64,000 nucleotides of DNA from Symploca sp. SIO2E9 (GCA_010692645.1 JAAHGS010000008.1:69218-133217), one strand, 5' to 3'; numbered from the stretch's first letter, positions 51,666 through 63,301 are shown. Notes: generated by a model not told the origin, from the sequence alone. A program made the numbers and translations.

Positions 51666-53879
51666 TCACTCAGTTTCGACTTCCTGCCAACCTTTGATTG
51701 CTCCGACAACAAAAGCACCTACAGGGTTATCGATGGCTTTCTCGAAGGCGGCTAAACCTCCTTCTTTAAGGGCATAGACTACCCGCTTCTTCAAATTGGG
51801 ATTGCTTTCGATGTGTTTAACTACTTCTGCTGCCACTACCATTTGCTCTGAGATGGTGGTAGTGGGATAAGAGATTTCTAGTTGTTTGAGTAACTGTTCA
51901 ATTTCGGCGGCGGCTTCGGCTAAGTTAGTTTTGGGTTGGGCGGCGTTGATGATATCTCCTTTGACTGTACCGATTCGATCCCTACCAGTGTTTTCGCTGT
52001 AATTTCCGTGAATGTAGTTACCGCCGCCTGTGTTAATACCACTATTTTCATTCATATTACTATCTCCTTGTTGATGATAAGAATGGGCTTGGATATTTGG
52101 TTTTTTAATAGCAAAACTAATTTGTCCCTGAAGCCAGCGAATTTGATTATCTTTTTCTGCTAAAAGTCGCTCTACTGCTTCTGGAGATAAGGCACGAATA
52201 GATGTGTAGTTACAGAAATATTCTTGGCTGAGTTCAGAATGATTGGCATCTTTGGCAGTTTCGGCTCTGAGTAAAAATTTATCTTTCTTTTTGCCCCGCT
52301 TCTCCATGGAGATGATTTCGATTTCAGCTTCTGGGTGTTGTTTGACTAAATCCTGAAAAGCGATCGCAACCGCACGAGGGTCAACTCCATCGGTATGATA
52401 GAGGTCTAGGGTTTTAACTAAGGGAGCAATAAAGTCAGCAAATTCGCCATCTTTAAAGACTTCTTTTTTATTATCAGGTTTTCGGCAAGGGTCAGGGTCT
52501 TTTTTTGTGGGTAGGTGCATATAGATATACTCACACTGCACTCCATTTAGTATGGTTGCAGGGGTGATACCCCAATCTTCGATAAAGGCACCAGTGAGAG
52601 TAGCTCCGGTAAAATTAGCTTGGTCGAGTTTGGTTTGAACTAGCTTAGCTCCAGAGAGATTGGTATCCTGGAGATTAGTTTTGATGAGGCTAGCTCCAGT
52701 TAAAATCGCATCGCTTAGGTTAGCCCCCTGGAAAGTCGCATCTTTGATCACTGAACCAGTAAAATCAGCATTCACTAGGTTAGCTCCCTGTAAGTTAATG
52801 CCTTGCAGGTTAGGGAGATGATCAAATTTTTTATTCTTCCCATCTTTGGTAATGACTAATTCCCGTACTTTGGTATTCTGAAGATAACTATTTTCTGGTC
52901 GAATACGGTCAAGTTTTTTAGTATCACGCCAACAGGTACGGGTAAGCTTAGCTTTTCTCAAGTCTGTACTTTTGAGTGTGGCGGCTGTGAAGTCAGCATC
53001 GGTTAGATTTGCATTATAAAAGCTAGTGCCTCCTGTAGCAGCAAAAGCGATCGCAAATGGGCGCACCCAGCTGTGTTTTTCATCTCCAGCTAAACCGCGC
53101 CAGCCAATGTAAGCACCGAGCAACGCAATAGCAACAGCAACAACAACAGCAACAGTAACAGTAAAATAAATAGCTTGAATAGCCACAACTTTAGCAACAA
53201 CAGTTTCAACTCCAGCCTTGGCTACAGGCACCGCCACCACCACCGCCACCGCTCCAGTTATTATAAATGCTTGAACTCCAGCTACAGCAATAACACTAGC
53301 TCCTGCTCCCGCTCCAGTAACAGCCACAGCAATAACACTAGCTCCCGCTCCAGTCGCAGCACTAGCTCCAGCCACAGCTCCAATAAAACCATTATTTCCA
53401 GCCACAGAGTAAATAATAGCTCCAGCCACAGCTCCAGTAAAACCACTAGCTCCGAAACCTATATAAGGATCCTTAAAGATAGTGAATACCAAAAAGACCC
53501 CAAGTACAATTAGGGAAAGTAGGCTAGCATACAAGTATGTATCGTATGTATTGTTAAGTATTAGTGCCGCTAACCAAGCTAGCCATATTGAAAAAATACC
53601 TGACAATGCTGATAACAGCCACGAGACAATGACAAGGAAAATCGCCCAACGTCGCTGCAAGCCAGCTTTAGCGGCACAGAATTTGGAACTTTTAAGGTAG
53701 GCATTAGTAAAATTTGCCCCTCGGATATCAGCCTCACTAAAATCAGCATCTTCCAAGTTTTTCCCTTTGAAAGATTGCCCTCTGAGACTTAGGCGACGAA
53801 AATCCCTTTCTCCTTGCTGATATTTTCTCAAAACCTCACTGGCTTTCATGCTCCCTGAAAATGCAATATCATTATGCAT
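51666..53879 (-). CDS. Pentapeptide-repeat membrane protein with low-complexity Ala/Gly/Val helices
   Basis: This 737-residue protein starts with short pentapeptides (residues 25-68: NLEDADFSEADIRGANF), then at least six hydrophobic segments (about 78-270). Part of this is a near-repetitive run of ASVIAVAVTGAGAG units whose DNA is also repetitive. A second pentapeptide block (283-310, 365-445) follows, then a soluble domain (470-560), an Asn/Gly-rich segment (GGGNYIHGNYSEN), and a C-terminal helical domain (KKRVVYALKEGGLAAFEKAI) shared with other cyanobacterial proteins. It is probably in the inner or thylakoid membrane. Function unknown; the gas-like Ala/Gly/Val region may vary in length between strains. 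Confidence 0.85.
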   Translation of the reverse strand: MHNDIAFSGSMKASEVLRKYQQGERDFRRLSLRGQSFKGKNLEDADFSEADIRGANFTNAYLKSSKFCAAKAGLQRRWAIFLVIVSWLLSALSGIFSIWLAWLAALILNNTYDTYLYASLLSLIVLGVFLVFTIFKDPYIGFGASGFTGAVAGAIIYSVAGNNGFIGAVAGASAATGAGASVIAVAVTGAGAGASVIAVAGVQAFIITGAVAVVVAVPVAKAGVETVVAKVVAIQAIYFTVTVAVVVAVAIALLGAYIGWRGLAGDEKHSWVRPFAIAFAATGGTSFYNANLTDADFTAATLKSTDLRKAKLTRTCWRDTKKLDRIRPENSYLQNTKVRELVITKDGKNKKFDHLPNLQGINLQGANLVNADFTGSVIKDATFQGANLSDAILTGASLIKTNLQDTNLSGAKLVQTKLDQANFTGATLTGAFIEDWGITPATILNGVQCEYIYMHLPTKKDPDPCRKPDNKKEVFKDGEFADFIAPLVKTLDLYHTDGVDPRAVAIAFQDLVKQHPEAEIEIISMEKRGKKKDKFLLRAETAKDANHSELSQEYFCNYTSIRALSPEAVERLLAEKDNQIRWLQGQISFAIKKPNIQAHSYHQQGDSNMNENSGINTGGGNYIHGNYSENTGRDRIGTVKGDIINAAQPKTNLAEAAAEIEQLLKQLEISYPTTTISEQMVVAAEVVKHIESNPNLKKRVVYALKEGGLAAFEKAIDNPVGAFVVGAIKGWQEVETE

Positions 53880-53946
53880 AGCATAGCTTAGCTCTCAAGT
53901 TGACAACAATGAGGAGATGGGGAGATGGGGAGAGGGGGAGAAAGAT

Positions 53947-54345
53947 TTAGCGCTGTTTTGATGAGGGTAAAAGCCAATTAGAGGGGTTATTGATCATGTT
54001 GACTAGTGCTCCCAGAATTTGATTGTAGGTTCGATAGAGAGCTCTGGCAGTTTCAGGAGTCAAATAATTACATTTGACAGCAAATTCGAGCCAGGTTTGT
54101 GTCTCTGCTGCTTCAGCTTCCGAATCACTTAACTTAGCGATAAAAGCAGCTTCATAACGACGTTTCCTCCAAGCTTCCGCCAAATTAGCACAAACCGAAC
54201 GAGAGGATCTACGAATCTGGTCAGTAAGAGAATAGCGTTCCTCAACCGGAAATTGCTTTGACTCAACAAAAATTTGCATAGCCGCCCCAAAAGCAAGTTG
54301 ATAAACCTCCAGGTTGTGGTGAGTTTTTATAAGCTTACGACTCAT
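53947..54345 (-). CDS. Four-helix-bundle protein (23S rRNA intervening-sequence type)
   Basis: Start placed at MSRKLIKTHHNLEVYQLAFG, where the family begins; the open frame extends upstream through C-rich tandem repeats that are not part of it. The 132 residues carry the signature YQLAFG, RYSLTDQIRRSSRSVCANLA, EAWRKRRY and LSDSEAEAAETQTWLEFAVK. The family was first seen encoded in intervening sequences of 23S rRNA genes and is scattered through bacteria; its role is unsettled, though a nucleic-acid-binding role has been proposed. Here it stands alone, divergent from valS. Confidence 0.9.
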   Translation of the reverse strand: MSRKLIKTHHNLEVYQLAFGAAMQIFVESKQFPVEERYSLTDQIRRSSRSVCANLAEAWRKRRYEAAFIAKLSDSEAEAAETQTWLEFAVKCNYLTPETARALYRTYNQILGALVNMINNPSNWLLPSSKQR

Positions 54346-54401
54346 TAGAAATCTCCAAAAAAGAACCAAAAAACCTTGTGACATTAAAACAAGACTTAAA
54401 T

Positions 54402-54466
54402 TTCCCCATCTCCCCCTCTCCCCATCTCCCCATCTCCCCATCCCCCCCTCTCCCCATCTCCGTATG
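54402..54466. repeat. C-rich short tandem repeats upstream of valS
   Basis: Tandem CCCCATCT/CCCCCTCT units fill the gap between the four-helix-bundle gene and valS; the same motif in reverse complement lies at 53908-53940. They are part of a widespread short repeat family in this window (also near 28840, 47010 and 48320). Confidence 0.85.
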
Positions 54467-54504
54467 GCAAAATGTAAGTTGAACTTCCCCTTACTATTCC
54501 CGGT

Positions 54505-57500
54505 ATGAGTACAACTAATCCCGCCCTGGCAAGCAAATACGAACCCAAAACCACAGAAGCCAAGTGGCAGCATTACTGGGAAGAAAATCAAATCTTCAAA
54601 GCTGATCCCAATCACGAAGGCGAACCCTATTGCATTGTGATTCCGCCCCCTAACGTTACCGGGAGCTTACACATGGGGCATGCCTTTGAGAGTGCACTCA
54701 TCGATACTCTCGTGCGCTACCACCGTATGCAAGGGCGCAATACCCTTTGGTTGCCAGGAACTGACCATGCTAGCATTGGTGTGCAAGCGGTTTTGGATCG
54801 GCAGCTACAGGCAGAAGGTAAAACTCGCTATGACTTGGGTAGGGAAAAGTTTCTAGAGAGGGCATGGCAGTGGAAGGCAGATTCTGAGGGGACAATTGTT
54901 AATCAACTGCGGCGTTTAGGAGTCTCGGCTGATTGGTCAAGAGAACGCTTTACCATGGATGAAGGCTTATCTAAAGCTGTACTTAAAGCCTTTGTTCAAC
55001 TCTACGAAGAAGGACTAATTTACCGTGGTAATTATATGGTGAATTGGTGTCCAGCTTCTCAATCAGCTATCTCAGATGAAGAGGTAGAAAATAAGGAGGT
55101 TGATGGGCATCTGTGGCACTTCCGCTATCCCCTTAGTAAGGGTAAGGGTTATGTGGAAGTGGCAACAACTCGACCAGAAACTATGTTGGGGGATACTGCA
55201 GTTGCTGTCAATCCCGAAGATAAGCGCTATCAGAAATTAATTGGTAAGACGGTAAAGTTGCCGATTGTCGGGCGGGAAATTCCGATTATTGCTGATGAGT
55301 TGGTGGCTCCTGAATTTGGGAGTGGTTGTGTGAAGGTGACACCAGCCCATGATCCTAATGATTTTGAGATGGGCAAACGCCACGGTCTGCCCTTTATCAA
55401 TATTATGAATAAGGATGGGACTTTAAATGAAAATGCAGGTAAGTTCCAAGGACAAGATAGATTTGAAGCCCGTAAGAATGTAATCAAGGAGCTGGAAACC
55501 TTAGGTTCCCTAATTAAGATTGAGAATTATAACCATACAGTACCCTATAGCGACCGCGGTAAGGTTCCAGTTGAACCTCTAATTTCAACTCAGTGGTTTG
55601 TCAAAATTAGACCCTTAGCTGAACGTGCCCTCGATTTCCTGGATCAACAGGATTCACCAGTATTTGTACCAGAACGCTGGACTAAAGTCTACCGCGATTG
55701 GCTAGTAAGGTTAAAAGACTGGTGTATCTCCCGTCAGCTTTGGTGGGGACATCAAATTCCTGCTTGGTATGCAGTTAGCGAAACTGGTGGCGAAATTACT
55801 GATGAGACGCCCTTTGTAGTTGCCAGTAGTGAGGAAGAGGCAAGGGAGAAAGCCAGATCACAATTTGGCGAAGATGTTAAATTAGAGCGTGACAATGATG
55901 TCCTAGATACTTGGTTTTCTTCAGGATTATGGCCCTTCTCCACTATGGGTTGGCCTGAACAAACAGCAGACTTAAAAACCTACTATCCTACCACAACTTT
56001 AGTTACAGGCTTTGACATTATTTTCTTCTGGGTTGCCAGAATGACAATGATGGCAGGACATTTCACAGGTCAAATGCCCTTTAAAACTGTTTACATCCAT
56101 GGCTTAGTTAGGGATGAAAACAATAAGAAGATGTCGAAGTCGGCAAATAATGGTATTGACCCACTGATACTAATCGATAAATACGGTACTGATGCTATAC
56201 GCTATACTCTAATTCGAGAAGTATTAGGGGCTGGTCAAGATATTCGCCTCGAGTATGACCGCAAGACGGATGAGTCAGTCTCAGTAGAAGCTTCGCGCAA
56301 CTTTGCCAATAAACTCTGGAATGCTTCTAGGTTCGTAATGATGAATCTAGAAGGCAAAACTCCCCAACAGTTGGGTTCTCCTTTTACTAGGGGTTGGGTA
56401 GGCTTAGAATTAAGCGATCGCTGGATACTATCACGCTTTCATCAATTAACTCTGCAAAATAGTGAATACCTAAATAACTATGGCATGGGAGAGGCAGCCA
56501 AGGGTATTTACGAATTTATCTGGGGTGATTTCTGCGATTGGTATATTGAATTAGTAAAATCTAGGCTGCGTGAAGATGAGACTTCCACCTCAAAGTTATT
56601 GGCACAGCAGACACTTGCCTACATACTCGAAGGCTCTCTGAAGTTGCTTCATCCCTTCATGCCTCACATTACAGAGGAACTTTGGCAGACGTTATATGGG
56701 CGCAACTTTAGCCATGAGCAATCATCGAGTAGTGCCAGCAACGACGAGAATGATTCTTCTTCCTTACCACAACCTGAGGAATTTTTAGCACTACAGGCTT
56801 ATCCAGAAATCCCAGAAATCTCTGAATCTATTCAACAAGCTCCCTCGGAAGTAAGGATTAGTAAAACTTTGGTTGAATCCCCTAGTGGGAACGATCAAAA
56901 GTCCCCTACTCCCCACTCCCCACTAACTACTCCCTCTCAATCAGAGGCCTCTGAATTTCCTCTTGAGACCGAGGAAAATAGTATTAGTAATCAGGATACC
57001 ACTGAGCAAAAATCTGAAACTAACCAATTCTTAACTCAGCCTCAGCAAATTGGGGAGCTTGCTGCCAGGTTTTTATCTGACTTACCCAATGATATTGGCG
57101 AGTTTTTTGAGCAAAACCAAAAACCACTGAGTGTAGTTGCTTTCCTGTTGGGAGCAATAATTATAGTAAAAGTGGTATTAGCTGCCGTCACTGCTATCAA
57201 TAGCATCCCTGTCTTGCCTGATGTCTTTAAACTCATCGGTTTCGGATACACGATTTGGTTTGGCACTCGTCATTTACTCCTAGCCAAGAATCGTCAACAG
57301 TTAGCAGCCTCAACTCTATTGCTTAAAGAACAGACGCTAGGCAAGATAGAGTATATTCAGCCTGTAGCACCGACTCCAGAACCAGAATTAATTACTCCTG
57401 AGCCTGTAGCACCGACTCCAGAACCAGAATTAATTACTATTGAGCCTGTAGCACCAACTCCAGAACCAGAATTAACCAGCAACGAGTTATTAGAGCCATC

Positions 57501-58011
57501 CTCTCCAGAGATTAAGAGAACCCCAATTGACCCAGAACTAGAGCAACAATTCCAGTTACTGATTGGTACAATTCGTACTATCCGTAACCTGCGGGCAGAG
57601 GCGGAGATTAAACCAGGGGTGAAGGTAGACGCTATCCTGGAAAGTAGCAGTAGCGAAGAACGTCAAATCCTTGAAGCTGGTAAGTCTTACATCCGAGACT
57701 TAGCTAAAGTAGAGGAATTAACCATTACTCCAGCCTTAGAGACACAACCGCAGACAACTATGGTGGGTGTTGTTGGTACTGTGCAAGTGTTGATTCCCCT
57801 AGCTGGTGTTGTGGATGTTGAAGCTCTTTGCGCTAAGTTAGAAAAGAACTTAGGCAAAGTGGAAGCCGAAATTAAAGCACTCTCAGGGCGTCTGAGTAAT
57901 GAGAATTTTATTAGTAAAGCACCGGAAGCAGTGGTGCAGGAGGCAAAAGAGAAATTGACAGAGGCTCAAAAGCAAGCAGAAATTTTGCGCGACCGCCTCA
58001 AGAGATTGTAA
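54505..58011 (+). CDS. valS: Valyl-tRNA synthetase with inserted CAAD membrane domain
   Basis: Class I motifs are clear: [15 protein letters not shown] (HIGH) and KKMSKSANN (KMSKS), with the editing domain near [16 protein letters not shown]. At 1,168 residues it is about 250 longer than usual. The extra segment lies at about residues 735-1005, between the anticodon-binding domain and the C-terminal coiled-coil arm. It holds a disordered acidic part, a CAAD domain with two membrane helices (about 845-935; [20 protein letters not shown]) and three [11 protein letters not shown] repeats. CAAD is known to tether cyanobacterial synthetases to thylakoids. The C-terminal arm (about 1010-1168) is intact. 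It charges tRNA(Val). Confidence 0.95.
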   Translation: MSTTNPALASKYEPKTTEAKWQHYWEENQIFKADPNHEGEPYCIVIPPPNVTGSLHMGHAFESALIDTLVRYHRMQGRNTLWLPGTDHASIGVQAVLDRQLQAEGKTRYDLGREKFLERAWQWKADSEGTIVNQLRRLGVSADWSRERFTMDEGLSKAVLKAFVQLYEEGLIYRGNYMVNWCPASQSAISDEEVENKEVDGHLWHFRYPLSKGKGYVEVATTRPETMLGDTAVAVNPEDKRYQKLIGKTVKLPIVGREIPIIADELVAPEFGSGCVKVTPAHDPNDFEMGKRHGLPFINIMNKDGTLNENAGKFQGQDRFEARKNVIKELETLGSLIKIENYNHTVPYSDRGKVPVEPLISTQWFVKIRPLAERALDFLDQQDSPVFVPERWTKVYRDWLVRLKDWCISRQLWWGHQIPAWYAVSETGGEITDETPFVVASSEEEAREKARSQFGEDVKLERDNDVLDTWFSSGLWPFSTMGWPEQTADLKTYYPTTTLVTGFDIIFFWVARMTMMAGHFTGQMPFKTVYIHGLVRDENNKKMSKSANNGIDPLILIDKYGTDAIRYTLIREVLGAGQDIRLEYDRKTDESVSVEASRNFANKLWNASRFVMMNLEGKTPQQLGSPFTRGWVGLELSDRWILSRFHQLTLQNSEYLNNYGMGEAAKGIYEFIWGDFCDWYIELVKSRLREDETSTSKLLAQQTLAYILEGSLKLLHPFMPHITEELWQTLYGRNFSHEQSSSSASNDENDSSSLPQPEEFLALQAYPEIPEISESIQQAPSEVRISKTLVESPSGNDQKSPTPHSPLTTPSQSEASEFPLETEENSISNQDTTEQKSETNQFLTQPQQIGELAARFLSDLPNDIGEFFEQNQKPLSVVAFLLGAIIIVKVVLAAVTAINSIPVLPDVFKLIGFGYTIWFGTRHLLLAKNRQQLAASTLLLKEQTLGKIEYIQPVAPTPEPELITPEPVAPTPEPELITIEPVAPTPEPELTSNELLEPSSPEIKRTPIDPELEQQFQLLIGTIRTIRNLRAEAEIKPGVKVDAILESSSSEERQILEAGKSYIRDLAKVEELTITPALETQPQTTMVGVVGTVQVLIPLAGVVDVEALCAKLEKNLGKVEAEIKALSGRLSNENFISKAPEAVVQEAKEKLTEAQKQAEILRDRLKRL

Positions 58012-58131
58012 AGTTGGTGGAGATGGCTCTAGGAGCATGGGTGCATCGTTGACCTTTTTTAACCTGTTAGAATAATATGCAATTTATATGTGCATTAGCT
58101 TAAACACTTAATAAATAATAACTTACAGGCA

Positions 58132-58626
58132 ATGCTATACCTGGCTCAAGTTCAACTAAATGAAAGTGTGTGGAATGAAAAAAGCGTGCAGCCATTAGAA
58201 CTGCGATTGCTAGCTATCCAACAATCTGAACATTGCTGGGCAGTAATTGAACCGGAGGTTATCCCGCTTACCAATACTGAATCTATGACCGCAGGTTCGT
58301 TAGTTTTGGCAGATATTTCTGACAATCGCGAGGTACTCAAACTTGAAAATGTTAAAGATTGGGTATTAGATCTAGTAAAACAGTATCTGACTATTGGAGT
58401 TTCCCCAAGCTTTTTACAGCAAGAAGCTGAACGAACCGAACAGTGGCGACAAGAGTTAACCCTACAAAGTCAGGATTTAACGCGTCGTCATCTAGAAATG
58501 GAGGCAAGGCGTGAGCAAATTCAAACCCTTGAAGATAAGTTGAAACAGGAAAAGGAACAACTGGAAATCAAGGCAGCGCAGTTAAAGATTAAAGCGGAAT
58601 CAGTTCAGGTTGATTCTGGTTGCTGA
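58132..58626 (+). CDS. Conserved coiled-coil protein, unknown function
   Basis: This 164-residue protein has a globular N-terminal half (MLYLAQVQLNESVWNEKSVQ, KDWVLDLVKQYLTIG) and a C-terminal coiled coil of about 70 residues (QEAERTEQWRQELTLQSQDL; DKLKQEKEQLEIKAAQLKIK). No signal peptide or membrane segment. It follows valS by 120 bp on the same strand. It looks like a cyanobacteria-restricted protein; I cannot assign a function. Confidence 0.75.
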   Translation: MLYLAQVQLNESVWNEKSVQPLELRLLAIQQSEHCWAVIEPEVIPLTNTESMTAGSLVLADISDNREVLKLENVKDWVLDLVKQYLTIGVSPSFLQQEAERTEQWRQELTLQSQDLTRRHLEMEARREQIQTLEDKLKQEKEQLEIKAAQLKIKAESVQVDSGC

Positions 58627-58661
58627 AGAAGGAGTTGTGACAAATTGTATCTTGGTGAGGT

Positions 58662-59007
58662 AGGGCTTGCTGAATTAATGTAGAAGGTATGCAAGACTTG
58701 GATTTTGGGTCTTTTTTGACACTTAAATTTGACACTTAAAAGTGCAATACAATAGCATTGAGAGGCTTAAAATCCTTTCCACCATAACTCGTCTTACTGA
58801 AAAGCTAACTTTAGCGGCAGTTTTAATGAGAGTTTCTCGTAAGCGGTTAATCTGAAATAAAGCTAGTCTCGTACCTCTGGTTGCTTGTGGAATTGCCAGC
58901 ATCAAAATATAAGCGGCTTGGGACAAAAATAAACGAAATTGATTAACCATAAACTTTTGACAGCTCAATCTATCGGCTTTAATACCCAATTTCAATTCTT
59001 TGATACG
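58662..59007 (-). mobile_element. 3' scar of an IS1380-family element
   Basis: On the minus strand residues RIKELKLGIKADRLSCQKFM, NQFRLFLSQAAYILML and SVRRVMVE are the C-terminal end of an IS1380 (DDE group 1) transposase. The gene's 5' part is missing and unrelated codons precede this. The terminal repeat AGGGCTTGCTGAATTAA begins at 58662 and matches the two MITEs. The transposase is inactive. The remaining DNA up to metH (59065-59498) is A+T-rich and shows a Fur-type site. Confidence 0.82.
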
Positions 59008-59387
59008 ATGAAGTTTTTTTTTGGTGAAGAAGTTGAGGGGGATTTTAGAGGATAAATCTGTCATAAGCCAACCAAAAAGTTAGAGATCATACTGAAAGCA
59101 GCTTGGCTACTTTTACGCCAATTTACATTAGGGTTTACCGAACCCCAGAATTCGAGTCAACCGTAATATTTTTTTAGGACTGTTCAGTTAAGCGCCTAGC
59201 TAAGTGAACACATTCTGATATTGAAAAAATCTTTTCCATATCAATAGAATCTCCAATTTATTTGAACTTAATTTTATCTCCAAACTTCAACTTCAAAACC
59301 CTTTGCTGGGTAAGGTTTTGGGGCGCTTGTCACCCCTTGAAGACGTTTCCTATAAACTACCCTATATGAGGTATTCTCGTGCTAGCA

Positions 59388-59408
59388 TGAAAATGATTAT
59401 CATTGTCA
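59388..59408. promoter_or_regulatory. Fur/Zur-type operator upstream of metH
   Basis: A 21 bp palindrome with centre ATGATTATCAT and arms differing at one position lies 91 bp before metH. It matches the classic 19 bp Fur box at 16 positions. Fur-family repressors (Fur, Zur, PerR) bind such sites. MetH needs zinc, so zinc-responsive control is possible. Site quality is high, the regulator is inferred. Confidence 0.6.
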
Positions 59409-59498
59409 AAATTATCCTCCTCAGCCTTTCGATCTGACTTGCTTTAAGGTTAAAAAGGTTGCAGGAGAGAGCCTAGACCCGCTATACCCATTACTCCT

Positions 59499-62400
59499 AT
59501 GCTAAGTATTGAAACTCCGAAACCTCAGTTAAAGACTTCATTTCTCCAACGGCTCCAGAGTCCAGATCGTCCAGTGATAATCTTTGATGGCGCAATGGGA
59601 ACTAACATCCAATCCCAAAACTTGACCGCCGAGGATTTTGGTGGAGCGGAATATGAAGGCTGTAATGAATACTTAGTCATCACTAAGCCAGAAGCAGTGG
59701 CGAAAGTCCATCGTGATTTTCTGGCAGCGGGGGCAGATGTTGTCGAGACTGATAGCTTTGGCTCTAGCCCCTTAGTCCTCGCAGAGTACGATCTAGCCGA
59801 TCGCGCCTACGAACTAAGTAGAAAAGCGGCAGAGTTGGCGCGCAGTTGTGCAGATGAGTTTACGACTCCCGAAAAACCAAGATTTGTCGCAGGTTCCATC
59901 GGTCCAGGAACCAAGCTACCCACCCTAGGTCATATTACTTATGATGAATTGAGAGCCAGCTTCATGGTGCAAGCAGAAGGTCTCTATGACGGGGGAGCCG
60001 ATCTTTTTATTGTGGAAACCTGTCAAGATGTTCTGCAAATTAAGGCAGCATTGAGTGCGTTTGAGGCGGTTTTTGCCAAAAAAGGTTCGCGAATCCCCTT
60101 AATGGTGTCCGTGACCATGGAAATCCAGGGAACCATGTTGGTAGGGACGGATATCTCTGGGGTGCTGGCAATCCTGGAACCCTTCCCCATTGATATTTTG
60201 GGACTAAATTGTGCCACAGGTCCCAATTTGATGACCTCTCATATTAAATATCTATCAGAAAATTCCCCCTTCCCCATTTCCTGTATTCCCAATGCGGGGC
60301 TACCAGAAAATATTGGCGGCCAGGCGGTTTATAAAATGACCCCCGAAGAATATACAACTGCCATGACAGGGTTCATTGCGGAACATGGAGTTCAGATTGT
60401 CGGTGGTTGCTGCGGTACGCGCCCAGCACATATTCAAGCTTTAGCCGAGGCTGTGGAATACACCCCACTAAAAGAGCGTTCGGTGCGAAAAAATACTGTA
60501 GGGGAGATTCGAGACTCACTCTCCTATACGCCAGCAGCAGCTTCCATTTATTCCGCCCAAACCTATGAGCAGGATAATTCTTTTTTAATTGTTGGCGAGC
60601 GATTAAATGCCAGTGGTTCTAAGAAAGTCCGCAAGCTTTTGAATGAAGATGATTGGGATGGGTTATTGGCGATCGCTAAATCCCAAGTCAAAGAAGGGGC
60701 GCATATGCTGGACGTAAACGTGGATTACGTCGGGCGTGATGGAGAACGGGATATGCGAGAACTGGTATCGCGACTGGTGACTAATACGACCCTCCCACTG
60801 ATGCTCGACTCCACCGAGTGGACAAAAATGGAAGCGGGTCTCAAGGTCGCTGGGGGCAAATGTTTGCTCAATTCCACCAACTATGAAGATGGAGAAGAGC
60901 GATTTTTTAAAGTCCTGCAATTGGCAAAAGAATATGGTGCAGGAGTTGTCATCGGCTGTATCGATGAAGAGGGAATGGCTCGAACCGCCCAGAAAAAATT
61001 CGAGATTGCCCAACGGGCTTATGAGGACGCGCTCAAGTTTGGGATTCCACCCCATGAAATTTTCTATGATACCTTAGCCCTACCGATTTCAACTGGGATT
61101 GAGGAGGATCGGGAAAATGCCAAAGCAACGATCGAATCAATTCGACTGATTCGGGAAAATCTGCCCGGTGTCCATTTTATGCTGGGGGTCTCTAACATTT
61201 CTTTTGGCTTGAGTCCAGCCACTCGCATCACCTTAAATTCCGTCTTCCTAAATGAAGCGATGAAAGCTGGGATGGATGGGTCGATTGTCTCCGCTGCCAA
61301 GATTTTGCCCTTATCGAAGATTGACGAAGAACATCAACAGATATGTCGCGATTTGATTTATGACAATCGCAAATTTGATGGAGATATTTGCACCTACGAT
61401 CCGTTGACGAAGCTGACGGAAATTTTTGCGGGGGTGAGTGCAAAGGATGCTAGATCGGGTCCTTCTTTAGCAGATTTGCCCATCGACCAACGCTTGAAGC
61501 AACATATTATTGATGGCGAGCGGATTGGATTGGACGATGCGTTAAAGGTGGGTTTAGATGCAGGTTATAAAGCACTGGAAATCATCAATACTTTCTTGTT
61601 GGATGGGATGAAGGTTGTGGGCGAACTGTTTGGCTCTGGTCAAATGCAATTGCCCTTCGTGTTGCAGTCAGCTGAAACCATGAAATCTGCGGTTGCTTTC
61701 CTCGAACCCTACATGGAAAAAATCGAAGGAGAAGACGAAGATCGCGGTAAAGGGAAATTCCTGATTGCTACCGTTAAAGGCGATGTCCATGACATCGGGA
61801 AGAATCTGGTGGATATCATCTTAACCAATAATGGCTACAAAGTGGTCAATTTGGGCATTAAACAAGCCATTGAGGCAATCGTCCAAGCCTATGAGCAGCA
61901 TCAGCCTGATTGTATTGCCATGAGTGGCTTGCTGGTGAAGTCCACAGCATTTATGAAAGAAAATCTCTCAGCTTTTAATGCGAAAGGCATTACAGTCCCA
62001 GTGATTTTAGGCGGTGCGGCACTCACACCAAAATTTGTCTATGGGGATTGTCAAGATACTTACCAAGGGCAGGTTATTTACGGTAAAGATGCTTTTGCTG
62101 ATTTGACCTTTATGGATCGGCTGATGCCCGCCAAAGAGCAGGAATGTTGGGTAGATACCGAAGGCTTTACAGGGGAATTTGCTCAGTTTAACCAAAAGGG
62201 ACGCAAGGCGATTGAAAATTTAGATCGAGAAGTCAATGGTGATGGGTCCAAATCCGATGGAGAAGTCAATGGTAATGGGAAGAAATCCGATCAACCCACT
62301 GTCATTGATACCGAACGCTCGACAGCGGTAGAGATTGATATCGAACGTCCTACGCCGCCTTTCTGGGGGACGAAAATTCTTACTAGTGGCGATCTAGATT

Positions 62401-63173
62401 TAGAAGAACTGTTCTGGTACATGGATTTGCAGGCACTGTTCGCTGGTCAATGGCAATTCCGTAAACCGAAAGGTCAATCTCGCGAGGAATATGATTGGTT
62501 CCTGGCATCGAAGGTTCATCCGATCTTGGAAGAATGGAAGGAAAAAATTCGCACAGAAAAATGGTTGGAGCCTACTCTAGTTTATGGTTATTTCCCCTGT
62601 GCAGCCATCGGCAATTCTGTTCATGTTTACGATCCAAGTGTCATCGAGCAGGGCTTAACACCCACAACAGCAACCCCGTTTGTCACTTGGACATTCCCTC
62701 GTCAGAAATCCATGCGTCGCCTGTGCATTGCTGATTTCATCCGCCCAGTCGAACAGGATCAATTTGATGTCTTGCCTATGCAGGCAGTTACTATGGGAGA
62801 AATTGCTACCGAGAAAGCACAGGAACTCTATCAAGGCAACAAGTACACCGATTATCTCTATTTCCACGGGATGGCAGTGCAGTTGGCGGAAGGCTTGGCA
62901 GAATGGAGTCATGCCAGGATTCGGCGGGAATTAGGTTATGGGGATTTAGAGCCAGATAACATTCGCGATGTATTAGCCCAAAGGTATCAGGGTTCTCGGT
63001 ATAGCTTTGGCTATCCAGCTTGTCCGACGGTGATGGATCAAGTGCCACAGTTGCAATTACTGGGATGCGATCGCATTGGGATATCGATAGATGAGAGCGA
63101 ACAGCTTTATCCAGAGCAAACGACCACTGCTTTTGTCACCTATCATCCTGTCGCTAGATATTTTAGTGCGTAA
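59499..63173 (+). CDS. metH: Cobalamin-dependent methionine synthase
   Basis: The full four-domain enzyme (1,224 residues) is present. The homocysteine domain has zinc ligands Cys238 (GLNCATG), Cys304 and Cys305 (GGCCGTRP). The methyltetrahydrofolate domain begins near residue 360 ([12 protein letters not shown]). The B12 domain has the axial His764 (DVHDIGKN) and VNLGIKQ. The activation domain ends with [15 protein letters not shown]. An Asn/Gly/Asp-rich insert (about residues 910-945, [20 protein letters not shown]) joins the B12 and activation domains. It methylates homocysteine. Base use looks somewhat richer in G+C than adjoining genes, and an IS1380 scar lies upstream. No cobalamin riboswitch was seen. 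Confidence 0.97.
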   Translation: MLSIETPKPQLKTSFLQRLQSPDRPVIIFDGAMGTNIQSQNLTAEDFGGAEYEGCNEYLVITKPEAVAKVHRDFLAAGADVVETDSFGSSPLVLAEYDLADRAYELSRKAAELARSCADEFTTPEKPRFVAGSIGPGTKLPTLGHITYDELRASFMVQAEGLYDGGADLFIVETCQDVLQIKAALSAFEAVFAKKGSRIPLMVSVTMEIQGTMLVGTDISGVLAILEPFPIDILGLNCATGPNLMTSHIKYLSENSPFPISCIPNAGLPENIGGQAVYKMTPEEYTTAMTGFIAEHGVQIVGGCCGTRPAHIQALAEAVEYTPLKERSVRKNTVGEIRDSLSYTPAAASIYSAQTYEQDNSFLIVGERLNASGSKKVRKLLNEDDWDGLLAIAKSQVKEGAHMLDVNVDYVGRDGERDMRELVSRLVTNTTLPLMLDSTEWTKMEAGLKVAGGKCLLNSTNYEDGEERFFKVLQLAKEYGAGVVIGCIDEEGMARTAQKKFEIAQRAYEDALKFGIPPHEIFYDTLALPISTGIEEDRENAKATIESIRLIRENLPGVHFMLGVSNISFGLSPATRITLNSVFLNEAMKAGMDGSIVSAAKILPLSKIDEEHQQICRDLIYDNRKFDGDICTYDPLTKLTEIFAGVSAKDARSGPSLADLPIDQRLKQHIIDGERIGLDDALKVGLDAGYKALEIINTFLLDGMKVVGELFGSGQMQLPFVLQSAETMKSAVAFLEPYMEKIEGEDEDRGKGKFLIATVKGDVHDIGKNLVDIILTNNGYKVVNLGIKQAIEAIVQAYEQHQPDCIAMSGLLVKSTAFMKENLSAFNAKGITVPVILGGAALTPKFVYGDCQDTYQGQVIYGKDAFADLTFMDRLMPAKEQECWVDTEGFTGEFAQFNQKGRKAIENLDREVNGDGSKSDGEVNGNGKKSDQPTVIDTERSTAVEIDIERPTPPFWGTKILTSGDLDLEELFWYMDLQALFAGQWQFRKPKGQSREEYDWFLASKVHPILEEWKEKIRTEKWLEPTLVYGYFPCAAIGNSVHVYDPSVIEQGLTPTTATPFVTWTFPRQKSMRRLCIADFIRPVEQDQFDVLPMQAVTMGEIATEKAQELYQGNKYTDYLYFHGMAVQLAEGLAEWSHARIRRELGYGDLEPDNIRDVLAQRYQGSRYSFGYPACPTVMDQVPQLQLLGCDRIGISIDESEQLYPEQTTTAFVTYHPVARYFSA

Positions 63174-63189
63174 GAGCGATCGGTAATGG

Positions 63190-63222
63190 GGTCGCGTTGA
63201 AATCCAGGCGACCTCTAATTTT
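63190..63222 (+). terminator. Probable metH terminator
   Basis: GGTCGC, a 12 nt loop and GCGACC are followed by TCTAATTTTT, 17 bp after the stop codon. Six GC-rich pairs with a moderate T run. Confidence 0.55.
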
Positions 63223-63301
63223 TCTTGATAATTACTAGGCATCGGCATAGCTCATGCCGCCTAAATTTTAACTGGATTGTCTTTCAAAATAGAGGACTCC
63301 A

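Noticed and set aside
53175-53513. Plus-strand Ser/His/Asn-rich frame of 112 codons
   Set aside because: Antisense of the low-complexity Ala/Gly/Val region; composition follows from the repeats.
59065-59498. Cobalamin riboswitch before metH
   Set aside because: No GCCACTG-type B12 box or the multi-helix arrangement could be found; only the Fur-type palindrome stands out.
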